From Lysobacteraceae bacterium NML07-0707 (GTDB lineage: Bacteria; Pseudomonadota; Gammaproteobacteria; Xanthomonadales; Xanthomonadaceae): a DNA stretch of 55,762 bases. Below the pieces are notes generated by a model. The model ran no database searches and had not been told where the DNA came from. It saw nothing but the letters and a program-made list of their open reading frames with translations. A program made the translations under genes and the position numbers. The stretch spans positions 1 through 55,762 of the forward strand of contig NWQT01000010.1 in the NCBI GenBank assembly GCA_002798295.1, read 5' to 3'. How positions within the stretch are numbered: the first letter of the stretch is position 1; every line of letters starts with the position of its first letter. This document shows, piece by piece, positions 24,435 to 32,760 of the stretch.

Positions 24435-24468
24435 GCTCGCATCATGACATCACCGCAACGGGATGCCA

Positions 24469-27054
24469 TCAGAACTTCACCCCCAGCTCCAGCCAATAAC
24501 TGCGACCTGGCTCAAAGCTCAACACATTGGTCGCCGTGGCCGTGGCGACATTGGCCCGGTTCAGCAGGTTCATTGCCTCAAGGCGAATATACGGCCGGTA
24601 CTGCGCACCCAGTGGCAGCTCATATTGCAAGCTGGCATCCCAGGTAAAGGTGCGTGGTTGGCTGATGCGCTGGTACACATCAACGCGCTCACCACTGCCC
24701 AACACCTCCACATCCGTGCGGAAAGGCCGTGCATAGCCGGAGCGATAACGCAAGAAGTTGCCCAGACTCAAGCCGCTCTCGCCAAACACGGTTTGTGTCG
24801 AAAGCCGCGCCGTCCACGGCCTTGCAAAATCGGACGCATCCATATCGCGGCGGGACATCAGCTGGCCGTTGTAGCGCACCGTTCCGCTCAGCCAAGCCTC
24901 ATCAAAATTGCTGTCATAGTCGTCATTTCCTGCGGCACTGTACTGACGGCGCACATGGGTCTTGTCCAGCGCCAGCATCAGATTGGTGCGGGTATTGCCC
25001 CATTCCAGCGCCTGCACGGGGCTGAGACTGAAACTCCAAACCCGTGCACGTCCGCCTGCCACATTCGCATAACGACGAATATTCTGGCCAGTCGCACTTC
25101 GCTCACGCACTCGCATGACTTCATCCTGATTGTTTCTGTCCACCACTTTCAGGTTGAAGTCAAACCCCGCCCAGCGCTGATTCAGTCCCAGCGTCCATTC
25201 ATCGCTATAAGGCACCTTGATATCGCGGAAAGTATTGCTGCTGATGGCGCGTGAATCCTCCCGCCATTGCCAGGCATGACTGCCCGTATTGCTGCGTTTG
25301 TATTGACTTTCCAGCGCTTCACGACCCTCACGCAGCTTGTAGATGTAGAAATTGCGCCCGTAATAGCGGTTAAGCCCTGCGGTCAACAAGGTTTGCTGGT
25401 TGCCCAAGACATCCCAGGAGGCGGCAAACCGCGGCGAGGTCGTGACTTGTTTGCTGATATTGTCGTAGTCAAACCGGATGCCGGGACGCAGGCTGACATT
25501 ACCCAGGCGGATGTCATCCTGGAAATACAGCGAATAATCATCGGCATCGACCTCGAAATACCCGGCACGACGCAGCACCATCTCGGTGAAATACTGCCCC
25601 TTTCCATTGAAATCAATTCTGGAATAGCGTCCGGGCACCGCCCCCAATGAGCAGTTTTCGCTATCGACCACGCCATTGGCATCGGTACAAGTGGTCGTCG
25701 CGCCCACGCGGATATAGGCGTAATGGTCGTTCAGGCGGTGATAGCTTCCCTTGCGGCTGGAAGCCGACAGCCCCCATTGCAAGCGGTGCTCGGCATTGCC
25801 CCAGCGCAGGGCTTCACGACTGAAATCCAGGCTGTAGCGCGTAGTGCGGCTATCCTGATCAACGCTGCCCCAGTTACCTTCCAGACTCTGGTTACTGCGT
25901 CCCCAGTTTTTATCGGCCGAGCGCGCCCAGGTTCGCCAGATATTGATGCCTCGGCTGTCGCGTGAGCTATTTGTCACCGCATGGCTCAAACCATGCTTGA
26001 GTCGCCACGCACCCAAGTCATGCCGTACATTGAAGCTGGCAGCATACCCGCCACGCTTCAAGTCAAAAAACGAGTCCTTGGTATTGACAATGAAGTAAGT
26101 CTCGTCCGTAGGCGCATAATTGATGGCACCGGAAAGCGCCACACCCGATGCCGTGGTGTAATCGGCGCGCAGGCTGTAGCTGGTGTTTTCGCGGATATTG
26201 TCCTTGCGCGCCTGGTCGCTGCCTTGCGGCGGCACAAAGCCATTGGCATAACCGTTCAATGGGATTTCAGAGCGCAATCGGGAAATATTGCCAATCAGGC
26301 CAAGCCCGTTGGCAAAACGGTTTTCCAGCATCAGCGAGAGCTTTTGTTTGTCATATTCCGGCTGCTGAGCTTGGCTATTGGAGTTCAAAAAGCTCTCAAG
26401 CTGTCCTTCGCGCAGGTGATATTCATTCCATACCGAACGCGAGGCGCGCCAGCTTGCCTTGCCAGAAAAAGCATGGCCTGCCTTGCGGGTTTCCACATCC
26501 ACCACACCGCCGTTGAAGCCGCCAAAACTCGCCGGCACATTGCTGTCATACACCGTCAGGCTGCCAATCAAGTCGGTATCCACGGCAATGCCCTGGGCAT
26601 CGCTGCTGATATTCACGGTGTCATGCGGGTTGTCTCTGGCAGTGGGGTCAAGGTCGTTATTGAACGACACCCCATCGAGCAGGAAACTGTTCTGGTTGAA
26701 CATGCCGCCATTGATGCTGATTTTCGCCGGGCGGATCTCGCCCATATTCAGCGAAGTTTGCTCACTATCACTGAACTGCACATTCGGATTGATGCGCAGC
26801 AATGTGCTGATATCGCCATTGCCCTTGGCCTGCGACTGCACATATTGCTCATCGATGCTGATGCCTTCCTGATACGGGAACAGCCTCTGGCCAATCACGT
26901 CAATGGTCGGCATCAGCAGCGGTTTGTCCTTGTCCTTGGACTTCTTCTGGTTTGCAACTTCGTCTTGTTTTTGCTCGGGCATCCCCTGCTGTGCAACCGC
27001 AAGGGCAGGCGCAAACAGCGCCATGGAAATGGCAACAGCCAATACGCTTTTCAT
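24469..27054 (-). CDS. TonB-dependent receptor with short N-terminal leader
   Basis: The 861-residue outer-membrane receptor has a signal peptide of about 21 residues, a charged linker (QKQDEVANQKKSKDKDKPLL), then MPTIDVIGQ as a likely TonB box. The plug spans about residues 55-180 (KISINGGMFNQNSFLLDGVSF, FGGFNGGVVDVETR) and the rest is a beta barrel ending YWLELGVKF. The ATG at 27054 follows GGAG; the longer frame lacks a good leader. The substrate is not identified. The di-haem peroxidase gene immediately downstream suggests a redox-active ligand or metal complex. Confidence 0.85.
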   Translation of the reverse strand: MKSVLAVAISMALFAPALAVAQQGMPEQKQDEVANQKKSKDKDKPLLMPTIDVIGQRLFPYQEGISIDEQYVQSQAKGNGDISTLLRINPNVQFSDSEQTSLNMGEIRPAKISINGGMFNQNSFLLDGVSFNNDLDPTARDNPHDTVNISSDAQGIAVDTDLIGSLTVYDSNVPASFGGFNGGVVDVETRKAGHAFSGKASWRASRSVWNEYHLREGQLESFLNSNSQAQQPEYDKQKLSLMLENRFANGLGLIGNISRLRSEIPLNGYANGFVPPQGSDQARKDNIRENTSYSLRADYTTASGVALSGAINYAPTDETYFIVNTKDSFFDLKRGGYAASFNVRHDLGAWRLKHGLSHAVTNSSRDSRGINIWRTWARSADKNWGRSNQSLEGNWGSVDQDSRTTRYSLDFSREALRWGNAEHRLQWGLSASSRKGSYHRLNDHYAYIRVGATTTCTDANGVVDSENCSLGAVPGRYSRIDFNGKGQYFTEMVLRRAGYFEVDADDYSLYFQDDIRLGNVSLRPGIRFDYDNISKQVTTSPRFAASWDVLGNQQTLLTAGLNRYYGRNFYIYKLREGREALESQYKRSNTGSHAWQWREDSRAISSNTFRDIKVPYSDEWTLGLNQRWAGFDFNLKVVDRNNQDEVMRVRERSATGQNIRRYANVAGGRARVWSFSLSPVQALEWGNTRTNLMLALDKTHVRRQYSAAGNDDYDSNFDEAWLSGTVRYNGQLMSRRDMDASDFARPWTARLSTQTVFGESGLSLGNFLRYRSGYARPFRTDVEVLGSGERVDVYQRISQPRTFTWDASLQYELPLGAQYRPYIRLEAMNLLNRANVATATATNVLSFEPGRSYWLELGVKF

Positions 27055-27179
27055 CAGATACTCCGCAAGTAAGGATGTCTGGCTGGCTGGGCCCAAAAGC
27101 GTGGCTGGCTGACAAATCGGCGCGATTTTACGCCGCCTTCACATTCATCACAATACGGCAACGAATCTTCGCTGCCGTG

Positions 27180-29921
27180 TCAGTTTTTTGCCTCAAAGCG
27201 CAAAAAATCAGCCAGCCGCTTCGACTCCAGCACCTCGTCGTGCGGCGCCAGCACATAGCGCCAGGGCTTTCCGCCCACGCTGAGGCTGTAGTCGCTGGCA
27301 TGCTGGCACCACTGCACGGCGGCCTGCGCCTTGGCCTGCACTTCGGCGCTGGCAATGTCGCCGCGCGCCTTGGTTTCCACCATCAGGATGCAGTCCTGCA
27401 TTTCGGCCACGAAGTCGGGCACATATTCGGGCTGCTCGCTGCCGAACTTGTAGTAGATCTGGAACTGCCCCTTGGCGGGCTTGAACCACTTGAGCGCATC
27501 GCGCTCCAGGAGGATGGCAAAGCGCCGCTCGGTGTCCGAGTCGAATTTCTGCAAGGGATACAGGCAGCGCGCAAAGCCGCCAAATAGCAAAGACTTGATG
27601 CGGCCGGGCTCAGCCAGCGTCTGGCGGTAGTGGCGCGGCGCTTGTTCCGCCGCCATGTAACTACAGGGCTTGAGCTGGGTGAAGCCGCGGCTGATACGCA
27701 CCTCGAAACCCGCGGCCTCCTCATAGAAATGCGCTTGCATCTGCGCATGGATTTCGCGCGCAATCAGGCGGCGGTCACGATCGAGCACATTGATGACGTC
27801 GGCCTCGTCCGCCAGATAGCTGCGCAAGTGCCGCACCATTTGCCCCGCCAGGTCGTACAGCAGCTCGGACTGGGTGAAGTAGTCGATGTCGTCAAAGTCC
27901 AGCAGCGCGTGGACGATATAGTCCTCGGCGCGCTGCTCCTTCAGGCCAATCTCTGCCGCCAGGCTGAACTGTGCATTGCTGTGCAGCATCTGCCCCACGA
28001 TCTCGCGCGTGCCCGGCTGCAAATGCAGCCCGCTCACATCCAGCGCGAAGGGGCGATAGCCCGTTGTCACCTCGCCCTTGGGCACCACAGTGATGCGTGG
28101 AATATCGATGCTTTGCTGCACCACGGTTTCCACCGTCTTGGCGACCACGGCAGACAGGTCCAGCGCAGGCACGGCCACATCCGCGTCGGCCGGCAAGCCG
28201 CTCAACAGGCTACCCTGCATGGGGCGCAGCCGTTCGGCCACCTCGGCGGCGATGGCCTGCTGCACCTCGGGTCGCAGCAGCGCGCTGCGGGTAGGGGCGA
28301 CATCGCGCCGGGTTTCGTACTGGCCGATGACGTCCAACACCGCGCGCGCAGCCTGTTTTTCCGCCTCGCTGCTGAAAACAGGCGCAGGCATGGCCAGCCC
28401 TGCTGCGTTGCCCGCGTCCGCCGTGGCAAGGGCGGCAGGCTCCGTCAGCCCCAGACGCGCATGCACGCCCGCGCCGACCTGCACGCTCACCTTTTTCTCA
28501 TCCGCCTGCGGCGCTTCCAGAATGACTTGCTTCAGGCGAATGGGCGAATCGCCCCGGTTGGCCTCGTCCACGATTTCCTGAAACCGCTCGTGGGCGACGA
28601 TGTTGAGCCGATCCACCGCTGCCACGCCGGTGCGCTTGCCATAGGGCAGGCGCAGGCCGCGCCCGATGCTTTGCTCAATCAGCGTGCGCGCGTTGGCGGC
28701 GCGCAGCGGCACGATGGTGTAGAGGTTGGTCACGTCCCAGCCTTCTTTGAGCATATTGACGTGAATCACAATCTCGGTCGGCTCATCCACGCTCTCCACG
28801 GCCAAGAGGCGCGCAATCATCTGCTCCTCGTCCTTGCCGCTCTTGCTGGAATCGACCTGAATCACCTTGCCCGCATAGCGCCCCTCGCAAAATGCGGGCG
28901 ACTCCAGCAAGACCCGCAAGTCGGCGGCATGCGTGGTGTCGCGCGCAATCACCAGCATGAAGGGCTTGACCGGCTGCACCCCGTTCTCGCGCGCATAGGT
29001 CAGCAGCTCCACCTTGGTGGCCTCGTGCAGGCGCACGCCGTCTTCGAGCTTGATTTTTTCCAGCTCCTGCGGCGTGTGCGCGCTGGCATCGAAGCCGCGC
29101 TGCGTCACCACGGCCGGTTCTTTGACGAAACCATCTTCCAGCGCCCGCGCCAGCGGGTAATCCATCACCACGTTCTTGAACGCCACCGGCTCGCGGCTGC
29201 TCTCCACAAACGGCGTGGCCGTCAGCTCCAGGCCGAACAGCGGCTGCAACTCATTGATCGCCCGCATCCCCGCCTGGGCGCGGTAGCGGTGCGACTCGTC
29301 CATCAGCAGCACCAGATCCGGCAGGTTCGCCAGGTGGTTGAAATAGCTCTCGCCCAGCACCTCGCGCATGCGCTTGATGCGCGGCTCCTTGCCGCCGCGC
29401 ACCTCGGAATTGATCTTGCTGATATTGAAGATGTTGATGCGCACGTCCTGTGCGAAACCCTGCGGCTGCACCTCCACCGCCGCGCCGCTTTGCTCGTAGT
29501 TGTCGCCGGTGATGATGAGGGGCGGCTGCTGCGCAAACTCGGCAATACCCTTGAACACGTACTTGGGCGTGTTGGGCGTGAAATCGGCAATCAGCTTGTT
29601 GTAAATGGTCAGGTTGGGCGCCAGCACAAAAAAATTGCGGATGCCATGCGCCAGATGCAGATAGGCGATAAACGCCCCCATCAGCCGCGTCTTGCCCACC
29701 CCGGTGGCCAGCGCAAAGCACAGCGAGGGAAAGTCGCGCTCAAAGTCCTCCAGCGTCGCAAACTGCGCCTTCAGGCTGCTCAAGATGGCTGCCACATCGC
29801 GTTCATGCGTCAGCACTTCCGGCGCGGCCTCAATGGCCTGAATCAGCTTTGCCAGTGATTCCGCCTGCGGCGCGCGTAGCGACAGCCGGCCGCTGACATG
29901 GTGTTGTACGCGGGTGTTCAA
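27180..29921 (-). CDS. res: Type III restriction enzyme, Res subunit
   Basis: The 913-residue protein is the ATP-dependent restriction subunit that, with Mod, cuts unmodified DNA. The helicase part has Walker A ATGVGKTRLM near residue 72, the DEAD-like box as LLMDESHRY near residue 207, LTATPF near residue 235 and the C-terminal helicase motif QSIGRGLRLPYGKRTG near residue 440. The nuclease is at the C-terminus, with PEYVPDFVAEMQD and MVETKARGD near residue 860 forming the PD-(D/E)XK site. The start appears to be TTG at 29921, overlapping the stop of the RhuM gene. It is the last gene of a five-gene overlapping operon. Confidence 0.9.
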   Translation of the reverse strand: MNTRVQHHVSGRLSLRAPQAESLAKLIQAIEAAPEVLTHERDVAAILSSLKAQFATLEDFERDFPSLCFALATGVGKTRLMGAFIAYLHLAHGIRNFFVLAPNLTIYNKLIADFTPNTPKYVFKGIAEFAQQPPLIITGDNYEQSGAAVEVQPQGFAQDVRINIFNISKINSEVRGGKEPRIKRMREVLGESYFNHLANLPDLVLLMDESHRYRAQAGMRAINELQPLFGLELTATPFVESSREPVAFKNVVMDYPLARALEDGFVKEPAVVTQRGFDASAHTPQELEKIKLEDGVRLHEATKVELLTYARENGVQPVKPFMLVIARDTTHAADLRVLLESPAFCEGRYAGKVIQVDSSKSGKDEEQMIARLLAVESVDEPTEIVIHVNMLKEGWDVTNLYTIVPLRAANARTLIEQSIGRGLRLPYGKRTGVAAVDRLNIVAHERFQEIVDEANRGDSPIRLKQVILEAPQADEKKVSVQVGAGVHARLGLTEPAALATADAGNAAGLAMPAPVFSSEAEKQAARAVLDVIGQYETRRDVAPTRSALLRPEVQQAIAAEVAERLRPMQGSLLSGLPADADVAVPALDLSAVVAKTVETVVQQSIDIPRITVVPKGEVTTGYRPFALDVSGLHLQPGTREIVGQMLHSNAQFSLAAEIGLKEQRAEDYIVHALLDFDDIDYFTQSELLYDLAGQMVRHLRSYLADEADVINVLDRDRRLIAREIHAQMQAHFYEEAAGFEVRISRGFTQLKPCSYMAAEQAPRHYRQTLAEPGRIKSLLFGGFARCLYPLQKFDSDTERRFAILLERDALKWFKPAKGQFQIYYKFGSEQPEYVPDFVAEMQDCILMVETKARGDIASAEVQAKAQAAVQWCQHASDYSLSVGGKPWRYVLAPHDEVLESKRLADFLRFEAKN

Positions 29922-31042
29922 GTCTGTTCCCCTATTTTCTTCTTTGGCAGTGCCTTCCGGCTTTTCTGCAACTGCTTGACCGGTTGCGCAAGGGCGGCCT
30001 CAAAGTCTTTTTCCACTGGCGATGGCAAATTGCGCACACGCGCCCGGTATTGGGCATAAGCCGCTTCCGCCTTGGCAAGCGCAGTCTTGGCCGACACCTT
30101 GCCAGCATGGGGCAGGATGTCTTTTCGTGTCATGCGCAAGAAGTTGTCCAGCTCCTGCGCCCAATCGCGCATCGTCATCGGTTGGTGCGCCTGGGCTTGC
30201 AGCTCCGCCACCTCGATATAGGCCGTGACGATGCGGTTGAGCGTGTCCAGCTCTTCGGCATTGAGGTAGTTCTTGGCAATGCCGACATCCGCCTTGCGCA
30301 CGGGCGCCCCTTTGCTGGCCCCCGGCCAATTCGTCAGCCCCACGTGGGGCGCTTGCGCGTCTACCCGCGCCACGATCAGCTCTGCGGCGGTATGGCCATG
30401 TGCTGCCCAGTGCATCTTGTTCTGCACCGTGGCAAAAAACTGCCGTGCGATTTCCGTGTGCGGGTCGTAATCGATGCTGGTGGCGTAGATGTCCAGCACC
30501 TTGCGCCAGAACACTTTTTCCGACGAGCGAATATCGCGGATGCGCGCCAGCAGCTCTTCGAAATACTCCGCATCCTCGCCCCGCTTGAAGCGATCGTCAT
30601 CCAGTAGTACACCCTTGCGCAGATAGGTCTTGAGCTGCTCCGTCGCCCAGCGGCGGAATTGTGTACCCCGATGCGACTTGGCCCGGTAGCCCACCGCCAG
30701 CACCACCTCCAGACTGTAATGCTTGAGGCTGCGGTTGACCTGCCGCCCACGCTCCAGCCGAACCTGTAAGTACGGCTTACAAGTTGCTGCTTCCTGTAGT
30801 TCCCCGGTTTGGTAGATGGCGCGGATGTGCTGGGTAATGTTTTGTGGCGAGCACTGGTACAGCTCGGCCAGCTGCGCCTGGGTCAGCCAGAGGCCGCCAT
30901 CCTGAAGGCGCACCTGTACCCGCGTCTGCGCATCCTCGGTCTGGTAGAGCAGAAATTCGCCTGTTTCTTCCATAGCTGCAGCAGCTTGCTGCACCAAGCC
31001 GCCTGCCTTTGCAGGTGTGTTGCCTGGAGCTTGCTTTGCCAT
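29918..31042 (-). CDS. RhuM-family protein within the type III system
   Basis: The 374-residue product matches the RhuM family: GEFLLYQTEDAQTRVQVRL, then LWLTQAQLAELYQCSPQNITQHIR (a helix-turn-helix-like segment near residue 53), then YSLEVVLAVGYRAKSHRGTQFRRWATEQL near residue 108. The C-terminal half has the family's IVTAYIEVAELQA and LDNFLRMTRKDIL helices. RhuM was first named in a Salmonella pathogenicity island, and its activity is unknown; relatives often sit in or next to restriction loci. The start overlaps the Mod stop by one base and its end overlaps Res by three bases. Confidence 0.85.
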   Translation of the reverse strand: MAKQAPGNTPAKAGGLVQQAAAAMEETGEFLLYQTEDAQTRVQVRLQDGGLWLTQAQLAELYQCSPQNITQHIRAIYQTGELQEAATCKPYLQVRLERGRQVNRSLKHYSLEVVLAVGYRAKSHRGTQFRRWATEQLKTYLRKGVLLDDDRFKRGEDAEYFEELLARIRDIRSSEKVFWRKVLDIYATSIDYDPHTEIARQFFATVQNKMHWAAHGHTAAELIVARVDAQAPHVGLTNWPGASKGAPVRKADVGIAKNYLNAEELDTLNRIVTAYIEVAELQAQAHQPMTMRDWAQELDNFLRMTRKDILPHAGKVSAKTALAKAEAAYAQYRARVRNLPSPVEKDFEAALAQPVKQLQKSRKALPKKKIGEQT

Positions 31043-32760
31043 TAGGCCTGCTCCTCATCATCACCAAACAGATCCGGCGTGTCGGCGGCTTTTCTCCCTT
31101 TGCCTTTGGGAGAGGGCTGGGCTAGCGGCTGCGGCTTGGCCAACGGCAAATTCGCCACGTTCAGGCTGTAATCGTCCTGCCCCCACTCGCAACGCGCCAA
31201 AATCATCTTGGGGATTTTCTTCAGCGTCAGATTCGGCCAGCGCTCAAGCGCCTGCTGCGCCGTCACCCCACGAAAGGCCGAGCAGCAAATCAGCAAACTG
31301 CGGCCATCGCCCACCTCATCGGCCAGCGCCTGTAACTGCCCGGCAGACAAGCTTTGCGTGGTCACGAAAATAAAATCCTGTTCACTGGAATGCCCATGCT
31401 GCCACCACAGCGTTTCCGACGGCGCATAGGTAAAACCCTCCAGCTTTGCCAGCGCCTCGGCCAGCATCGCCGCGTTGTATTCCGGGTTGATGATCGGGTT
31501 GCCCCAGCGGTCATTCACAATCAGGCTCGGCGCCAGCCGGTAATAGCGAAACCCGCCGCCCCCCTTCCAGTTCACCGCCTTGGAAATCCCGCCCGGGTCT
31601 TCGCCATCAATGACTTTTTTCAGGCGCGGAATGATGTGCGTATGGCAATGCTCGCCCAGTTCTACCATGATCCAGCGGCGGCCCATTTTGTGCGCCACAG
31701 CGCCCGTGGTGCCGGAACCGGCGAAGGAGTCGAGCACCAGATCGCCGGGGTTGGTGGCCAAATTTAAAACCCGCTCAATCAACCTTTCTGGTTTTGGCGT
31801 TGAAAATATTTCATCGGAATTAAATTTTGCAACTTCACGTTTGGCGTCCTGATTATCTCCAACTTCTGATCGAAGCCAAACCGTCATTGCAACTATCCCG
31901 TCTTGCACCTCAGAAAGAAAGCGCTTAATCCGAGGGACATTATTTCCCTTTTCACCAAACCAAATCCTGTTGTCAGAACGAAGCTCCTCGAAACGCCTTG
32001 GTGAAGCAGCCCAGCAACGCCCTTTCGTTGGAAGCAACTTTCGTCCACTTGGAGTGGTTATTTCATAGATATTTTCGCTAAACCCTGTTTTTGCATACTG
32101 TGCGCCTCGCTGCCCACCGGTCAAGCTAATAGTAAAGTCACCAGAAGTCCAAACCCCACGCGGATCGTTGTCTGGATTTGAATATCTTGAGTCAGACTCC
32201 TCTGTTCTCGGAAGAAGTCGTGGGCGCCACGTTGATTTGCTCTTTGCATAAATTAGAACATGATCATGGCTATCAGATAGCCACTCACTATTCGCTTGAG
32301 GGGAGAATTTTTTTTGCCATACGGCATTCGCAACAAAGTTCGTTCTCCCAAAAACTTCATCGCACAACACCTTCAAATAATGCGCCTCGTTGTCATCAAT
32401 CGTGATCCACAACGAACCATCATCGGAAAGCAAACGCCTGATAATCTCCAGCCGGTCACGCATCAGCCCCAGCCAAATCGAATGCTCCAGTCCGTCGTCG
32501 TAATGCGTGAACGCACTGCCCGTGTTGTACGGCGGGTCGATAAACACGCATTTGACCTTGCCCGCAAACTCCGCCTCCAGCGCCTTCAAAGCCAGCAGGT
32601 TGTCCCCGAAAATCAGCCGGTTATCAAAAACATCCCCCTCCGACACCCGCCGCCCAGCGTGATACGACCGCCCCCCATCCTCCAGCAAAATCCGCGCCTC
32701 CAGCTTCGGCCGTTTGTCCTTGCCAATCCAGGTGAGTTCGAGTTTTTGCTTGCCAGTCAT
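31042..32760 (-). CDS. mod: Type III DNA adenine methyltransferase, Mod subunit
   Basis: The 572-residue protein adds methyl groups to adenine and supplies sequence recognition to the Res complex. It has the beta-class motif order: DPPYNTG near residues 75-81, the variable target-recognition region at about 135-335, then the AdoMet-binding DSFAGSGTTGAV near 344-355. The C-terminal part is family-specific. The target-recognition region is markedly AT-rich (21 GC of 60 at 31801-31860, against 41 of 60 at 31681-31740), suggesting a domain exchange. The ATG overlaps the HerA stop by four bases. Confidence 0.92.
   Translation of the reverse strand: MTGKQKLELTWIGKDKRPKLEARILLEDGGRSYHAGRRVSEGDVFDNRLIFGDNLLALKALEAEFAGKVKCVFIDPPYNTGSAFTHYDDGLEHSIWLGLMRDRLEIIRRLLSDDGSLWITIDDNEAHYLKVLCDEVFGRTNFVANAVWQKKFSPQANSEWLSDSHDHVLIYAKSKSTWRPRLLPRTEESDSRYSNPDNDPRGVWTSGDFTISLTGGQRGAQYAKTGFSENIYEITTPSGRKLLPTKGRCWAASPRRFEELRSDNRIWFGEKGNNVPRIKRFLSEVQDGIVAMTVWLRSEVGDNQDAKREVAKFNSDEIFSTPKPERLIERVLNLATNPGDLVLDSFAGSGTTGAVAHKMGRRWIMVELGEHCHTHIIPRLKKVIDGEDPGGISKAVNWKGGGGFRYYRLAPSLIVNDRWGNPIINPEYNAAMLAEALAKLEGFTYAPSETLWWQHGHSSEQDFIFVTTQSLSAGQLQALADEVGDGRSLLICCSAFRGVTAQQALERWPNLTLKKIPKMILARCEWGQDDYSLNVANLPLAKPQPLAQPSPKGKGRKAADTPDLFGDDEEQA

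Noticed and set aside
27630-29858. A 742-codon open frame on the plus strand
   Set aside because: It is the reverse-strand shadow of the res gene in high-GC DNA; its text is histidine-, glutamine- and arginine-rich without any family motif.
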